The notes under the pieces: model-generated
Databases searched by the model: none
What the model saw: the letters and a program-made list of their open reading frames with translations, nothing else
Told to the model about the DNA's origin: nothing
Translations under genes and position numbers: made by a program
Shown here: piece after piece, positions 33,354 to 42,604 of the stretch
Layout of the letters: each line of letters starts with the position of its first letter
Position numbering within the stretch: position 1 is the first letter of the stretch
From: Mycobacteriaceae bacterium
Lineage (GTDB): Bacteria; Actinomycetota; Actinomycetes; Mycobacteriales; Mycobacteriaceae
Assembly (NCBI GenBank): GCA_019749805.1
Contig: JAIEPH010000049.1
Location: 1-64,000 of the forward strand
Direction: 5' to 3'
Length of the DNA: 64,000 nt

Positions 33354-34253
33354 TCACTGCCCAATCTCCTTGGCGAAGTTGACTTCCCGAATCGGACTCG
33401 CCGGCAGGGTGAGCGCCTCGGAGGTGCTCACCTGGACTCCGACACCGTACGACGTTTCCAGCAGCCGAAGCCGGTGCAGTCCGGCACTGCGATCGAAGAT
33501 GTCCTGCATCGCGTGGGGCGGTCCGACGGCGAGAATGACGTATGGGCTGCTGATCGGTTGATTGTCGACGAGGACGCTGCCGCCCGCCTGCCGGATCGTC
33601 ACGTTAGGCCCGATGCGCACACCGCCGACCGAGACCGCCTCAGCGCCGCTGAGCCATAGCGAGTTGACCACCTGCTGCAGGTCGCGGTCGAGGATCACCT
33701 GCTGACTGCCGGGCACCCGCTCCTTCGACACGTCGGACAGGTCCACCGACATGCCCGGATCGGTGACGGTGATCTCGAGACCCGGCCCGATCACCGCGGT
33801 GGCCGCGGCGGCGAGGTTCGATTCGTCGAGTTGGCCAAGCAGCTGTTGACCGCGCGCGTCACCCTCCAGGCGTTGGCGCTGTTCGGTATCCACCTCGGCG
33901 GCCAGCGCATCGCGTCGGCTCGAGGCGTCGGCCACCGCCGCCTCGGCGGAACGCACGCTGCCGGACAGCACGTGCTGGGTCTCCCGCACGCCGGGTGCGG
34001 TGGACCGGGCCTGGCCGACCGCGGCGATGAACACCAGCGCAATCAACACCGCGCCCGTGATCTGCCACGCCCACGACTGCCAACGCTTGCGCTGCTCCCC
34101 CTGTTCTTTCGCATCCGCGGCCGCCTGGTAGCCGGGATCCAGATGGTCCGACAACAGGGAGCGCAGCAACGACGGAACCGGAATCAACGTCGGCCGATTC
34201 GCCACGTGGGCGCTTCGTCCGGCTTCCGGGTCGTAGCCGCCGAGCTGACTCAT
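33354..34253 (-). CDS. DUF881 membrane protein (Rv1823-like)
   Basis: About 299 residues. Three start codons are stacked (GTG, ATG, ATG at 34259, 34256, 34253); GGAAGG lies five bases before the last, so 34253 is favoured. After a 70-residue cytoplasmic part comes one membrane helix (ITGAVLIALVFIAAVGQA), a coiled coil (VRSAEAAVADASSRRDALAAEV) and the DUF881 domain (GPGLEITVTDPGM.. VVNSLWLSGAEAVSVGG). First of the three-gene set DUF881-Sbp-DUF881. Confidence 0.82.
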   Translation of the reverse strand: MSQLGGYDPEAGRSAHVANRPTLIPVPSLLRSLLSDHLDPGYQAAADAKEQGEQRKRWQSWAWQITGAVLIALVFIAAVGQARSTAPGVRETQHVLSGSVRSAEAAVADASSRRDALAAEVDTEQRQRLEGDARGQQLLGQLDESNLAAAATAVIGPGLEITVTDPGMSVDLSDVSKERVPGSQQVILDRDLQQVVNSLWLSGAEAVSVGGVRIGPNVTIRQAGGSVLVDNQPISSPYVILAVGPPHAMQDIFDRSAGLHRLRLLETSYGVGVQVSTSEALTLPASPIREVNFAKEIGQ

Positions 34254-34271
34254 CATCACCTTCCGGGGACC

Positions 34272-34856
34272 TCAACGCCCCACTCTGGGCATTTGACGCA
34301 TCACCATCGAAACCTGGATCAGATACAGCACGCCCGACCATAAGTACATCAACAGACCCCAGATCAGGAACGCCCAGCCGCACGCGAGAATCACCCGGCT
34401 CCACAACGCATCCCACTGCCCGAGCAGAATCAGCGGAAGGCCCGACATCAGCGCGAATGTCGCCGCCTTGCCGATGTAGGTGACCGGCAGCGCAGTCAGT
34501 CCCCTACTGCGGAGCAGAGGCAGCGTGGCGGCCAGCACGACGTCGCGACCGAGCAGGGTCAGCACGATCCACCACGGCACCGATCCGTGAACGGCCAACG
34601 CGATCGGGATGGCGACCATGTAGATGCGGTCCACTGCCGGGTCCAGTAGCTCGCCGAGCCGCGACGACTGATTATCGACCAAGCGCGCGATCTTGCCGTC
34701 GGCCCAGTCCGAGAAGCCGCTGAACATGAGCACGGCCACGGCCCATGCGTTTTCGTGCACCACCAGCAGCAGCCAGAGGAACACCGGCACCAGCACCAGA
34801 CGTAGCGCGCTGAGCACGTTGGGCACCGTCAGTACCCGGTCGCGCTGCTCCTGCAT
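34272..34856 (-). CDS. pgsA2: CDP-alcohol phosphatidyltransferase PgsA2-like
   Basis: 194 residues, integral membrane. The catalytic signature D-G-x2-A-R-x8-G-x3-D-x3-D is present as DGKIARLVDNQSSRLGELLD and then PAVDR, with the preceding SDWA. About five or six hydrophobic segments. It would transfer a phosphatidyl group from CDP-diacylglycerol to an alcohol; as Rv1822 its acceptor (glycerol phosphate or other) is not certain. Ten bases separate it from secA2 upstream. Confidence 0.88.
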   Translation of the reverse strand: MQEQRDRVLTVPNVLSALRLVLVPVFLWLLLVVHENAWAVAVLMFSGFSDWADGKIARLVDNQSSRLGELLDPAVDRIYMVAIPIALAVHGSVPWWIVLTLLGRDVVLAATLPLLRSRGLTALPVTYIGKAATFALMSGLPLILLGQWDALWSRVILACGWAFLIWGLLMYLWSGVLYLIQVSMVMRQMPRVGR

Positions 34857-34865
34857 GGATAGAAC

Positions 34866-37190
34866 CTAGCGGAATACCCCCGGCAGACTCAGCGCCGACA
34901 AGGTGTCGTCGGCCAGCGGGTTGTCGTGCACCATGTACGTCCACGTCGAGGTCGGCCGGGCCAGCTTGGACAGGTCGACGCCTGGTTCGTCCTCGATCGA
35001 GGGCGCCGTGTCGAAGGTCTGCTGTGCGGCCTCGATCGCGTCGGCGGCCAGCGAGGCGAACGCGTCGACGGCCATCCGGTGGAATTCGTCGAGCGGGTTC
35101 TGCCTGCCGAGGGCCCGCAGATGGATGCTCTCCCGGATGTCAGCGAGGAACGCCAGGTGATCGGCCCAGCCGCGGTCGAGGTGGTAGAGCATGATCAGCC
35201 GGCAGATCTTCTCGAGTTTCTCCTCGCCGACCTGCTCCACCAGCTCGTCGTAGCGGTCCGGCGACAGCTCTCGCAGCTCGTCGCGCGCGGTCGGCGTGCG
35301 CAACAACGTGTCGCGGCGTTCCACCAGGATGGCGCGCTGCTGAGCGATCAGCTGGTTGTAGCGCCACGTATTGGCGTGCACGTCGAGCATGCGGCCCTCG
35401 GCGATGCGCTGCGCGCTGTCCAGGTAGCTGGCCGCCCTGGGGCTGACGATGCGGCCGTCTTCGTCGGTCTGCATCGGCAATTTGTTCGCATCGAGGTGCG
35501 CGGCCACCACGTCGTCTTCCCAGCTGGAGAAGAACACCGACGATCCGGGATCGCCCTGACGTCCGGCGCGTCCGCGCAGCTGATTGTCCAGCCGCTCGGT
35601 GTTGTGCCGCCCGGTGCCGATGACGTGCAGCCCGCCCAGCTCGGCGACGTCGTCATGATCGGCTTCGTCGGACCCGCCGAGCCGGATGTCGGTTCCGCGA
35701 CCGGCCATCTGGGTGGACACCGTCACCGATCCGAGCGCGCCGGCCTCGGCGATGACCGCGGCCTCCTCGGCGTCGTTCTTCGCGTTGAGCACGACGGCGG
35801 GCACCCCCGCCTTGACCAGTCGCTCGTGCAGGTCCTCGGACTCGGCGACGTCGCGAGTACCGACCAGCACCGGCTGGCGGGTCTTGTGCACCTCGACGAT
35901 GTGCTCGACGATCGCGGTGGCCTTGGCAGCCGCAGTGACATACACGCGATCCTCTTCGTCCTCGCGAATGTTGGGAGTATTCGGCGGAATCGGCGACACA
36001 CCGAGTTTGTAGAACTGGCGTAGCTGCTCGCCGGCCGCCAAGGCGGTGCCGGTCATGCCGCACACCGTCGGGTACCGGTCGATGAGGGCCTGAACCGTGA
36101 TCGTGTCGAGCACCTCGCCGGTCTCGGTGGTCTCGATGCCCTCTTTGGCCTCCACCGCGGCCTGCAGTCCGTCCGGCCAGCGCTGCAGCTGGGCGATGCG
36201 GCCACGCGAGGAGTTGATGAGGTGTACGGCATTGTCACGAACGATGTAGTGCACGTCGCGTTGCAACAGCACGTGGGCGTGCAGCGCGACGTTGACCTCG
36301 GTCAGGGTGGAGCCGACGTGTTCCTCGGAGTACAGGTTGATACCGCCGAGCTTGGCTTCGAGCTTCTGCGCACCGCTCTCGGTGAGGTGGACGTTGCGGC
36401 TGTCGGAGTCGGTCTCGTAGTCCTTGCCCTCCGTCAGTTCGCCGACCATCCGGATCAGTTCGACTTTGGGGGTCTCGCGGTGCGTGGTGCCCGCCAATAC
36501 CAACGGCACCAAAGCTTCGTCGACGAGCACCGAGTCGGCCTCGTCGATCACCGCGACATCTGGGTTCGGCGACACCAGGTCGTCGACGTCGGTGACCAGT
36601 TGGTCCCGTAGGACGTCGAACCCGATCTCGTTGACCGAACCGTAGGTGACGTCGCATTTATATGCCTTGCGCCGCTCGTCGGCCGTCGAGTCGGCGGTGA
36701 CCCAGCCGACGGTCAGGCCCAGCGCTTCGATCAGCGGGCCCATCCACTCGGCGTCGCGGCGAGCCAGGTAGTCGTTGATCGTGATGACGTGCACGTGCCG
36801 GCCGCCGATCGCATACCCCGCTGCGGCTATGGCGCCCGAGAGGGTTTTGCCTTCACCGGTGGCCATCTCGACGACATCGCCCGCAAGCATCCGCAGGGCG
36901 GCCTGCAGTTGCACGTCGAATGGCCGCAGTGAGGTGGTCCGGACGGATGCCTCGCGCGCGATCGCCAGGAATTGCGGAATGTCCGCGGAATCGGCGAGGT
37001 CGTCGAGATTCAGCAGTTTGGCGGCTTTGAGCAGTTGCTCGTCGTCGAGGTCAGCGGCCTTCGCGTCGAACTCTGCCGAGTCACTCACTTGGGCCATCGA
37101 CGAGGCCTGATCCCTGTCGGTGCTCGCCCCGAGCATCCGCCAGAACCGACTGCTGACACGACCTGAGGTGCGGGTTTTGGTCTTCGCCAC
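34866..37190 (-). CDS. secA2: Accessory Sec translocase ATPase SecA2
   Basis: 774 residues from a GTG at the complement of 37188-37190; the earlier open part is unlikely. Shorter than SecA1 and without the C-terminal zinc-binding tail, as in SecA2. Motifs: Walker A EMATGEGKTLSG, Walker B VIDEADSVLVDEA, TGT in GMTGTALAAG, QMAGRGTDIRLGG, and RGRAGRQGDPGSS (helicase motif VI). It exports a small set of proteins with the SecYEG channel; in M. tuberculosis it supports virulence factor export. Confidence 0.93.
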   Translation of the reverse strand: MAKTKTRTSGRVSSRFWRMLGASTDRDQASSMAQVSDSAEFDAKAADLDDEQLLKAAKLLNLDDLADSADIPQFLAIAREASVRTTSLRPFDVQLQAALRMLAGDVVEMATGEGKTLSGAIAAAGYAIGGRHVHVITINDYLARRDAEWMGPLIEALGLTVGWVTADSTADERRKAYKCDVTYGSVNEIGFDVLRDQLVTDVDDLVSPNPDVAVIDEADSVLVDEALVPLVLAGTTHRETPKVELIRMVGELTEGKDYETDSDSRNVHLTESGAQKLEAKLGGINLYSEEHVGSTLTEVNVALHAHVLLQRDVHYIVRDNAVHLINSSRGRIAQLQRWPDGLQAAVEAKEGIETTETGEVLDTITVQALIDRYPTVCGMTGTALAAGEQLRQFYKLGVSPIPPNTPNIREDEEDRVYVTAAAKATAIVEHIVEVHKTRQPVLVGTRDVAESEDLHERLVKAGVPAVVLNAKNDAEEAAVIAEAGALGSVTVSTQMAGRGTDIRLGGSDEADHDDVAELGGLHVIGTGRHNTERLDNQLRGRAGRQGDPGSSVFFSSWEDDVVAAHLDANKLPMQTDEDGRIVSPRAASYLDSAQRIAEGRMLDVHANTWRYNQLIAQQRAILVERRDTLLRTPTARDELRELSPDRYDELVEQVGEEKLEKICRLIMLYHLDRGWADHLAFLADIRESIHLRALGRQNPLDEFHRMAVDAFASLAADAIEAAQQTFDTAPSIEDEPGVDLSKLARPTSTWTYMVHDNPLADDTLSALSLPGVFR

Positions 37191-37265
37191 AGCTTTACGG
37201 TACGCGGCCCGCCCCGGCGGGCGTGACCACACGTCAGCCGTTCGAAGACGCGCTGCGGCGAAAGC

Positions 37266-38924
37266 TCAGCCCAGATTGGAGCGGCGCGGGTATGCCACCG
37301 TCGGATCGGTCAGCGTGTTGACGACCGCGGGCAGTCCGGCGCCGAAGGCCCGCTCCAGCGCCGGCCGCAGGTCGGCCGGCGTCGCCACCAGTTCACCGTG
37401 GCCACCCAGCGCGGTGACGACCTCGTCGTAGCGGGTGCCGGGCCGCAACTCCGCAACCACCGAGTAGCCGTACAACATCTCCATCGGGTGTTTTTCCAGC
37501 GCCCAGATTCCGTTGTTGCCGATTATCGACACCACGTGAACTCCGTGCCGGACCAACGTGTCCCACTCCATACCGGAGAACCCGAACGCACCGTCACCTT
37601 GCAGCAACACGACCTGCCGGTCGGGCCGGGCCAGCTTCGCGGCCAGCGCATAACCCGGTCCCGACCCCAGGCAGCCGAAGGGGCCGCTGTCCAGCCAGGC
37701 CCCGGGCACATAGCTGTCGATGACCCGGCCCGCGTACGAGCCGAAATCACCGGCGTCGATGACGACGATCGCGTCGCGGTCCAGCATCTCGCTCAGTTCC
37801 GCGTACACCCGCATCGGGTGCAGGGGCGTGCGGTCATCGGCCAACTCGGCAGCCTCTGCGGCCCGCGCGGTGGTTTCCGTGGTGCGCAGATCGGCGATCC
37901 AGGCCTCGTGGTCGGATCGCCTCGCGCCCGCCAGCGCGGCCAGGGTGGTCGTCAGATCCCCGTACATTTCGGCGGCGACCTCGCGAGGATGCGGTCGGTC
38001 GGGTTGGACGCGGTCGGCCACGAGCAGGGTGGTCTCCGGTCCGAATACTCCGCCGAAGCCCAGCCGGAAGTCCATGGGCACACCGATCACGACGGCAACG
38101 TCGGCCTCCCGCAACGCTTTCGACCGCGCTCGCGAAAATGCGAGGTCGTGGTCGGCGGGCACGGTGCCGCGCGCCATGCCGTTCATCAGCACCGGGATAC
38201 GAAGGGTTTCGGCCACGCGTAGCAGTGCGGTCTCGCCATGGCCCCACCACACGTTGGTGCCCGCCATGATGACGGGCCGCTGGGCCTCGCTGAGCAGCCG
38301 GACGGCCACGTCGACGGCATTGGCGTCGGGCGGCACCGGCGCGGACGGACCTGCCAGCGCGCCCGGTGCGCCATCGTCATGAGCGGTGCCGAACACGTGG
38401 TCCATCGGGAAGTCGACGAACGACACCCCGGTCGACTGGCCGCCGATTCCCGCCGCTGCGCGCAATGCGTCGTCGATCAGCGAGCCGACGGCGTCCGGCG
38501 ACTGCGCGGTTGCCGCGAACCGGGTCAGCGGCGCCACGAACGGCACGTGGTCGATTTCCTGCAGGGAACCCTGTCCCCAGCGCGCCGCGGGTGCGCGGCC
38601 ACCGAGCACCACCAGTGGCGATTGGTTCTGCTGAGCGGCGGCCATTGCGCTCATCCCGTTGGTGACGCCGGGTCCGGCGGTGAGTGCCGCCACGCCGGGT
38701 ACGCGGGTCACCTTCGACCAACCCTCGGCGGCGAACGCCGCGGTCTGTTCGTGTCGGGTGTCGATCAGGCGAATGTTCTCGGCCTGGCAGCCGTCGTAGA
38801 TGGAGAACAGATGTCCGCCGGACAGCGTGAAGATGGTGTCGATTCCGCTGGCCCGCAGTCGCCGGGCGATGAGGTGTCCGGCGTTGACGGAAGAGTCATC
38901 GGATGTGGGAGCGTCTTTGCTCAT
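37266..38924 (-). CDS. ilvG: Thiamine diphosphate enzyme, acetolactate synthase family (IlvG)
   Basis: 552 residues. The N-terminal domain has DTRHEQTAAFAAEGW with the catalytic Glu; the C-terminal ThDP motif is LLQGDGAFGFSGMEWDTLVRHGVHVVSIIGNNGIW (GDG..NN). It belongs to the acetolactate-synthase-like group of Rv1820. True branched-chain synthesis in mycobacteria uses ilvB1; this isozyme may act as an auxiliary or a related alpha-keto-acid lyase. No small regulatory subunit is adjacent. Start is 20 bases from a divergent FAD enzyme. Confidence 0.88.
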   Translation of the reverse strand: MSKDAPTSDDSSVNAGHLIARRLRASGIDTIFTLSGGHLFSIYDGCQAENIRLIDTRHEQTAAFAAEGWSKVTRVPGVAALTAGPGVTNGMSAMAAAQQNQSPLVVLGGRAPAARWGQGSLQEIDHVPFVAPLTRFAATAQSPDAVGSLIDDALRAAAGIGGQSTGVSFVDFPMDHVFGTAHDDGAPGALAGPSAPVPPDANAVDVAVRLLSEAQRPVIMAGTNVWWGHGETALLRVAETLRIPVLMNGMARGTVPADHDLAFSRARSKALREADVAVVIGVPMDFRLGFGGVFGPETTLLVADRVQPDRPHPREVAAEMYGDLTTTLAALAGARRSDHEAWIADLRTTETTARAAEAAELADDRTPLHPMRVYAELSEMLDRDAIVVIDAGDFGSYAGRVIDSYVPGAWLDSGPFGCLGSGPGYALAAKLARPDRQVVLLQGDGAFGFSGMEWDTLVRHGVHVVSIIGNNGIWALEKHPMEMLYGYSVVAELRPGTRYDEVVTALGGHGELVATPADLRPALERAFGAGLPAVVNTLTDPTVAYPRRSNLG

Positions 38925-38932
38925 GGAGGCAG

Positions 38933-38938
38933 CATAAT
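38933..38938 (+). promoter_or_regulatory. -10 element for leaderless FAD monooxygenase
   Basis: CATAAT is followed by six bases and then the GTG start at 38945, the spacing expected when transcription begins at the start codon. GGAGG at 38925 is too far (14 bases) for a normal site. Confidence 0.5.
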
Positions 38939-38944
38939 CAGCGC

Positions 38945-40537
38945 GTGCCGAACTCTTCGCAAACGCAAGTACTCATCGCCGGCGCCGGCCCCGTCGGACT
39001 CACCGCGGCCATCGAGCTGACGCGCCGCGGTGTCGACTGCCGCATCGTCGATCCGCTGCTGGAACCGGTGCCGTATGCGAAAGCCGTTGGTGTGCAACCA
39101 CGTACGCTCGAAGTTTTCGAATCGATGGGTCTGCTGGGACGCATTTTGGACGCGGCCATCGAGATGCACGGGCAGATCGTGTACGTCAACGGCGAGAAGG
39201 TCGGCCAAGCCGAGTTCGCGATTCCGCCCGACGTGCCGTTCGGGTTCATCGCGATTCCGCAGTACGCCACCGAACGAATCCTGCGCGAGGACCTGGCCCT
39301 ACGTGGCGTCGAGGTCGAGCGGGGGGTCAGCGTCGCCGGGTTCGAAGACGACACGGACGGTGTGAGCGTGACACTGGCTGGCGACGGTGGTGAGCTGACC
39401 GTCGGCGCCGGCTATCTCATCGGGGCCGACGGTGCGCACAGCATCGTTCGCAAGACCCTTGGCCTGACGTTCGAGGGTGCAGCGTTCGAGGAGCAGTACA
39501 TGCTCGGCGACGTCGAGGTGGACTGGTCCCTGCCACGTGGCTGGGCGCTGCGCGCAATGCATCAAACCGACGGCGCGACCGACGACGTCCTGGTCTGCAT
39601 TCCGCTGCCCGGCCGCGGCCGGTACCGCATGTCGATGCTCGTGCCGCCCGAGCTGTCCGCGGCGCCGTCGCAGGGCATTGCGCACGGCTTCGAGGGCGAC
39701 CGTAAGCCCGGGCTGAGCCATGTGCAGGCGGTGCTCGACAGGCTCTCCCCCGAGCCGGCAACAGCACGAAACATGCGCTGGTCCTCGGTCTTTCGGATCA
39801 GCCACCGCATCGTCGACGCCTACGGCCGGGGCCGGGTGTTCGTCGCGGGCGACGCCGCACACATCCACCCCCCGACGGGTGCGCAGGGGATGAACACCGG
39901 AATTCAGGACGCGCACAACCTGGCGTGGAAGCTGGCGCTCGTGGCAGCCGGACGTGCGGCACCCGAGCTGCTCGACAGCTATGACGCCGAGCGGCGCCCC
40001 GTCGGGGAGGAGGTTGTCGGCCGGACGGTGCGCAGTGCGCGTGAGGGCATCGGCGCCGACTCCACCGACGTCGACTACGTCATCCGTCGCGAGGCTCAGC
40101 TGCTCATCAACTACGCCGAGAGTCCCATCGTGGGAGCCAACGCCGGCGGGCGGGCGCCCGATGCGACGGGTCTGACGCGCGCCGCGGTCACCGGGCCGCT
40201 GCGGCTTTTCTCGCTGTTCGGGCCTGGGCACACGCTGCTGCTGTATGCGGATGGCCGCGCAGGATCCGCCGACGTGGAGCAGTTTGAGCGGACCGCCGAT
40301 GGCGCGACGGCCATCGCCGACGGCCATCTCGACGTGTATCTGGTCGCCGCGCCGGGCGCCGACGTCGCAGGCACGGTACTGCCGGTGGTGCGCGATGCGG
40401 AGTCGAATTTCGCGACGGCGTACTCGGCGAGGGGTCATTCCGGCTTCCTCGTCAGGCCCGACGGATACCTCGGATTCGCCGGTGCGCACGACGATGTCGA
40501 CGCTGTGACGGCGCACCTGCGGAAGACGTTCAACTGA
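38945..40537 (+). CDS. FAD-dependent aromatic-type monooxygenase
   Basis: About 530 residues from a GTG. Flavin-dependent hydroxylase of the PheA/TfdB type: GxGxxG in LIAGAGPVGLTAAIELTRRG, DG motif YLIGADGAHSIVRK, GD motif VFVAGDAAHIHPPTGAQGMNTGIQDAHNLAWK. The C-terminal 150 residues have a thioredoxin-like form. These enzymes use NAD(P)H and O2 to hydroxylate phenols or polyketides; substrate unknown. Not in this place in M. tuberculosis, so an accessory insertion between ilvG and bacA. Predicted leaderless. Confidence 0.85.
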   Translation: MPNSSQTQVLIAGAGPVGLTAAIELTRRGVDCRIVDPLLEPVPYAKAVGVQPRTLEVFESMGLLGRILDAAIEMHGQIVYVNGEKVGQAEFAIPPDVPFGFIAIPQYATERILREDLALRGVEVERGVSVAGFEDDTDGVSVTLAGDGGELTVGAGYLIGADGAHSIVRKTLGLTFEGAAFEEQYMLGDVEVDWSLPRGWALRAMHQTDGATDDVLVCIPLPGRGRYRMSMLVPPELSAAPSQGIAHGFEGDRKPGLSHVQAVLDRLSPEPATARNMRWSSVFRISHRIVDAYGRGRVFVAGDAAHIHPPTGAQGMNTGIQDAHNLAWKLALVAAGRAAPELLDSYDAERRPVGEEVVGRTVRSAREGIGADSTDVDYVIRREAQLLINYAESPIVGANAGGRAPDATGLTRAAVTGPLRLFSLFGPGHTLLLYADGRAGSADVEQFERTADGATAIADGHLDVYLVAAPGADVAGTVLPVVRDAESNFATAYSARGHSGFLVRPDGYLGFAGAHDDVDAVTAHLRKTFN

Positions 40538-40642
40538 GCGCGGTCGCTTTGCGGTCGCTTTGCCGCAGGCCGGTTCGCGTGAGGGGCGACGGCGAATGGC
40601 GGCTGGACAGACTCGCCCACGAGACCCGAGACCACTGGTAAC

Positions 40643-40655
40643 GCCTGTAACAGGC
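40643..40655. promoter_or_regulatory. GCCTGT-A-ACAGGC inverted repeat before bacA
   Basis: Perfect 6-1-6 inverted repeat, 9 bases upstream of the -10 element TACCTT (40664-40669), so in the -35 region. A bound repressor would block RNA polymerase. No regulator gene is adjacent. Confidence 0.5.
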
Positions 40656-40663
40656 TCGCGAGG

Positions 40664-40669
40664 TACCTT
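40664..40669 (+). promoter_or_regulatory. -10 element for leaderless bacA
   Basis: TACCTT fits TANNNT and is six bases before the GTG at 40676, supporting that start instead of the ATG at 40688. Confidence 0.45.
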
Positions 40670-40675
40670 GCCACA

Positions 40676-42604
40676 GTGGAAGAGGGAATGTTCGTCCCCA
40701 CGAAAGACTGGGGCCATGAGCTCCTGACGTCGCTGCAGTGGATCGGCTTCTGGTGGGTCGTCGCCGCGGCGGGGACGCTGTTGGTCTGCGTGCTGATCGC
40801 CAACTTCACGGTGTGGGGTCGGCAGTTCTGGCGTATCACCGGCGACTACTTCAAGGGCCCGGAAAGCATCACGGTATGGCTGCAGCTGGCGGTGATACTG
40901 GCGTCGGTGATGGTCGGTGTTCGGCTCACCGTGCTCTTCAGCTTCCAGGGCAATGACATGATGACCGCCCTTCAGGCCGTCGCGGGAGGGCTGGCGACCG
41001 GCGACGACGCGGTCAGGAACTCCGGACGCGACGGCTTCTACATGTCGATCATCGTGTTCTCGGTGCTGGCGTTCCTGCACGTCGCACGGATCATGTTCGA
41101 TCTGTTCATCACGCAGCGCTTCATGCTGGCGTGGCGCGCGTGGCTGACCGACCGGCTGACGGGGGACTGGCTCGACGGCAAGGCGTACTACCGCGGCCGC
41201 TTCGTCGATGACACGATCGACAACCCCGATCAACGAATCCAGTACGACATCGACATCTTCACCGCGGGCGTCGGTGGACTTCCGAACACACCGGGCAACA
41301 CGTCGACATCAACGCTGCTGTTCGGCGGCGTCAACGCGCTCGCCTCGATGGGGGCGTTCACCTTGATCCTGTGGAACCTGTCGGGGACACTCACGATTCC
41401 CTTCGTGAACTTCGAACTCCCGAAGGCGATGTTCTTCATCCTGATTGCCTACGTGCTCTTTGCATCGATCATCGCCTTCTGGGTGGGACGGCCGATCATC
41501 TGGCTGTCGTTCCGCAACGAGAAGTTCAATGCGGCCTTTCGTTATGCGCTGGTGCGGCTGCGTGATGCTTCGGAGGCCGTCGCCTTTTACCGCGGCGAAG
41601 TCGCCGAGCGCACCGGGTTACGCAAACTCTTCGCACCGATCGTCGCCAACTACAAGCGCTGGATCAACAGGATGCTGGGCTTCTACGGCTGGAACCTGTC
41701 GATGAGCCAGATCATCGTCGTGCCGCCGTATCTGTTCCAATTCCCCCGGTTCTTCAGCGGTGAGATCACGCTCGGCGCCATGACCCAGTCGGCGTCGGCG
41801 TTCGGCAGTATCGAGGACGGGCTGTCCTTCTTCCGCAACGCATACGACGCGTTCGCGGGCTACCGCGCGTCGATCATCCGCCTCGACGGGTTGCTCACCG
41901 CGAACGAAGAGGGCAGGGCGCTGCCCGAGATCACGACCACGCCGTGCCAGGACGGCACTGTGGAACTCAACGACATAGAAGTACGCACGCCGGACGGTAA
42001 GCAGCTCGTCAAACCACTCGATTTGCGCCTCGAGGTGGGCGACACCTTGGCGGTGAAAGGTGAATCCGGCTCCGGCAAGACGACGCTGTTGCGTAGCCTC
42101 GCCGAGTTGTGGCCGTTCACCACCGGCACATTGACCCGGCCGTGTGGGCCCAACGAGACCATGTTCCTGTCCCAGATGCCGTACGTTCCGCTCGGCAATC
42201 TACGCGCGGTCGTCAGCTATCCGAGCGAGGAAGGCGACATCGATGACCGGACCCTGAAGCGCACGCTGGAACAGGTGGCACTGCCGCACCTGGTCGATCG
42301 ACTCGACGAAGTCGAGGACTGGGCCAAGGTGCTCTCCCCCGGCGAACAGCAGCGCATTGCGTTCGCCCGCATTCTGCTGACCAAGCCGAAGGCCGTGTTC
42401 CTCGACGAGTCGACCTCGGCACTCGACGAAGGTCTGGAGTACCTGCTGTATACCCTCATTCGCACCGAGCTGCCCGACACCATTCTGGTCAGCGTCAGCC
42501 ACCGTAAGGCGCTCGAGCAGCATCACTCCCATGAACTCGAGCTGCTCGGCGAGGGTGAATGGCGGTTCGGCCGGGTCGGAGGCAAGGAGCCCGCGCCGGT
42601 CTAA
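40676..42604 (+). CDS. bacA: BacA/SbmA-type ABC importer (fused permease-ATPase)
   Basis: 642 residues, Rv1819c counterpart. The N-terminal SbmA-BacA membrane domain (about 1-400) has about six helices; the ATPase follows with Walker A GESGSGKTT, signature SPGEQQRIAFAR, Walker B AVFLDESTSALD. In M. tuberculosis this protein imports vitamin B12, bleomycin and other hydrophilic molecules into the cytosol through a large cavity despite its exporter-like fold. GTG 40676 is preferred because of the -10 spacing. Stop codons of this gene and the next overlap by four bases (CTAA). Confidence 0.94.
   Translation: MEEGMFVPTKDWGHELLTSLQWIGFWWVVAAAGTLLVCVLIANFTVWGRQFWRITGDYFKGPESITVWLQLAVILASVMVGVRLTVLFSFQGNDMMTALQAVAGGLATGDDAVRNSGRDGFYMSIIVFSVLAFLHVARIMFDLFITQRFMLAWRAWLTDRLTGDWLDGKAYYRGRFVDDTIDNPDQRIQYDIDIFTAGVGGLPNTPGNTSTSTLLFGGVNALASMGAFTLILWNLSGTLTIPFVNFELPKAMFFILIAYVLFASIIAFWVGRPIIWLSFRNEKFNAAFRYALVRLRDASEAVAFYRGEVAERTGLRKLFAPIVANYKRWINRMLGFYGWNLSMSQIIVVPPYLFQFPRFFSGEITLGAMTQSASAFGSIEDGLSFFRNAYDAFAGYRASIIRLDGLLTANEEGRALPEITTTPCQDGTVELNDIEVRTPDGKQLVKPLDLRLEVGDTLAVKGESGSGKTTLLRSLAELWPFTTGTLTRPCGPNETMFLSQMPYVPLGNLRAVVSYPSEEGDIDDRTLKRTLEQVALPHLVDRLDEVEDWAKVLSPGEQQRIAFARILLTKPKAVFLDESTSALDEGLEYLLYTLIRTELPDTILVSVSHRKALEQHHSHELELLGEGEWRFGRVGGKEPAPV

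Noticed and set aside
39299..41233. 644-codon minus-strand frame over the FAD enzyme and bacA start
   Set aside because: Shadow frame; both plus-strand genes carry complete motifs.
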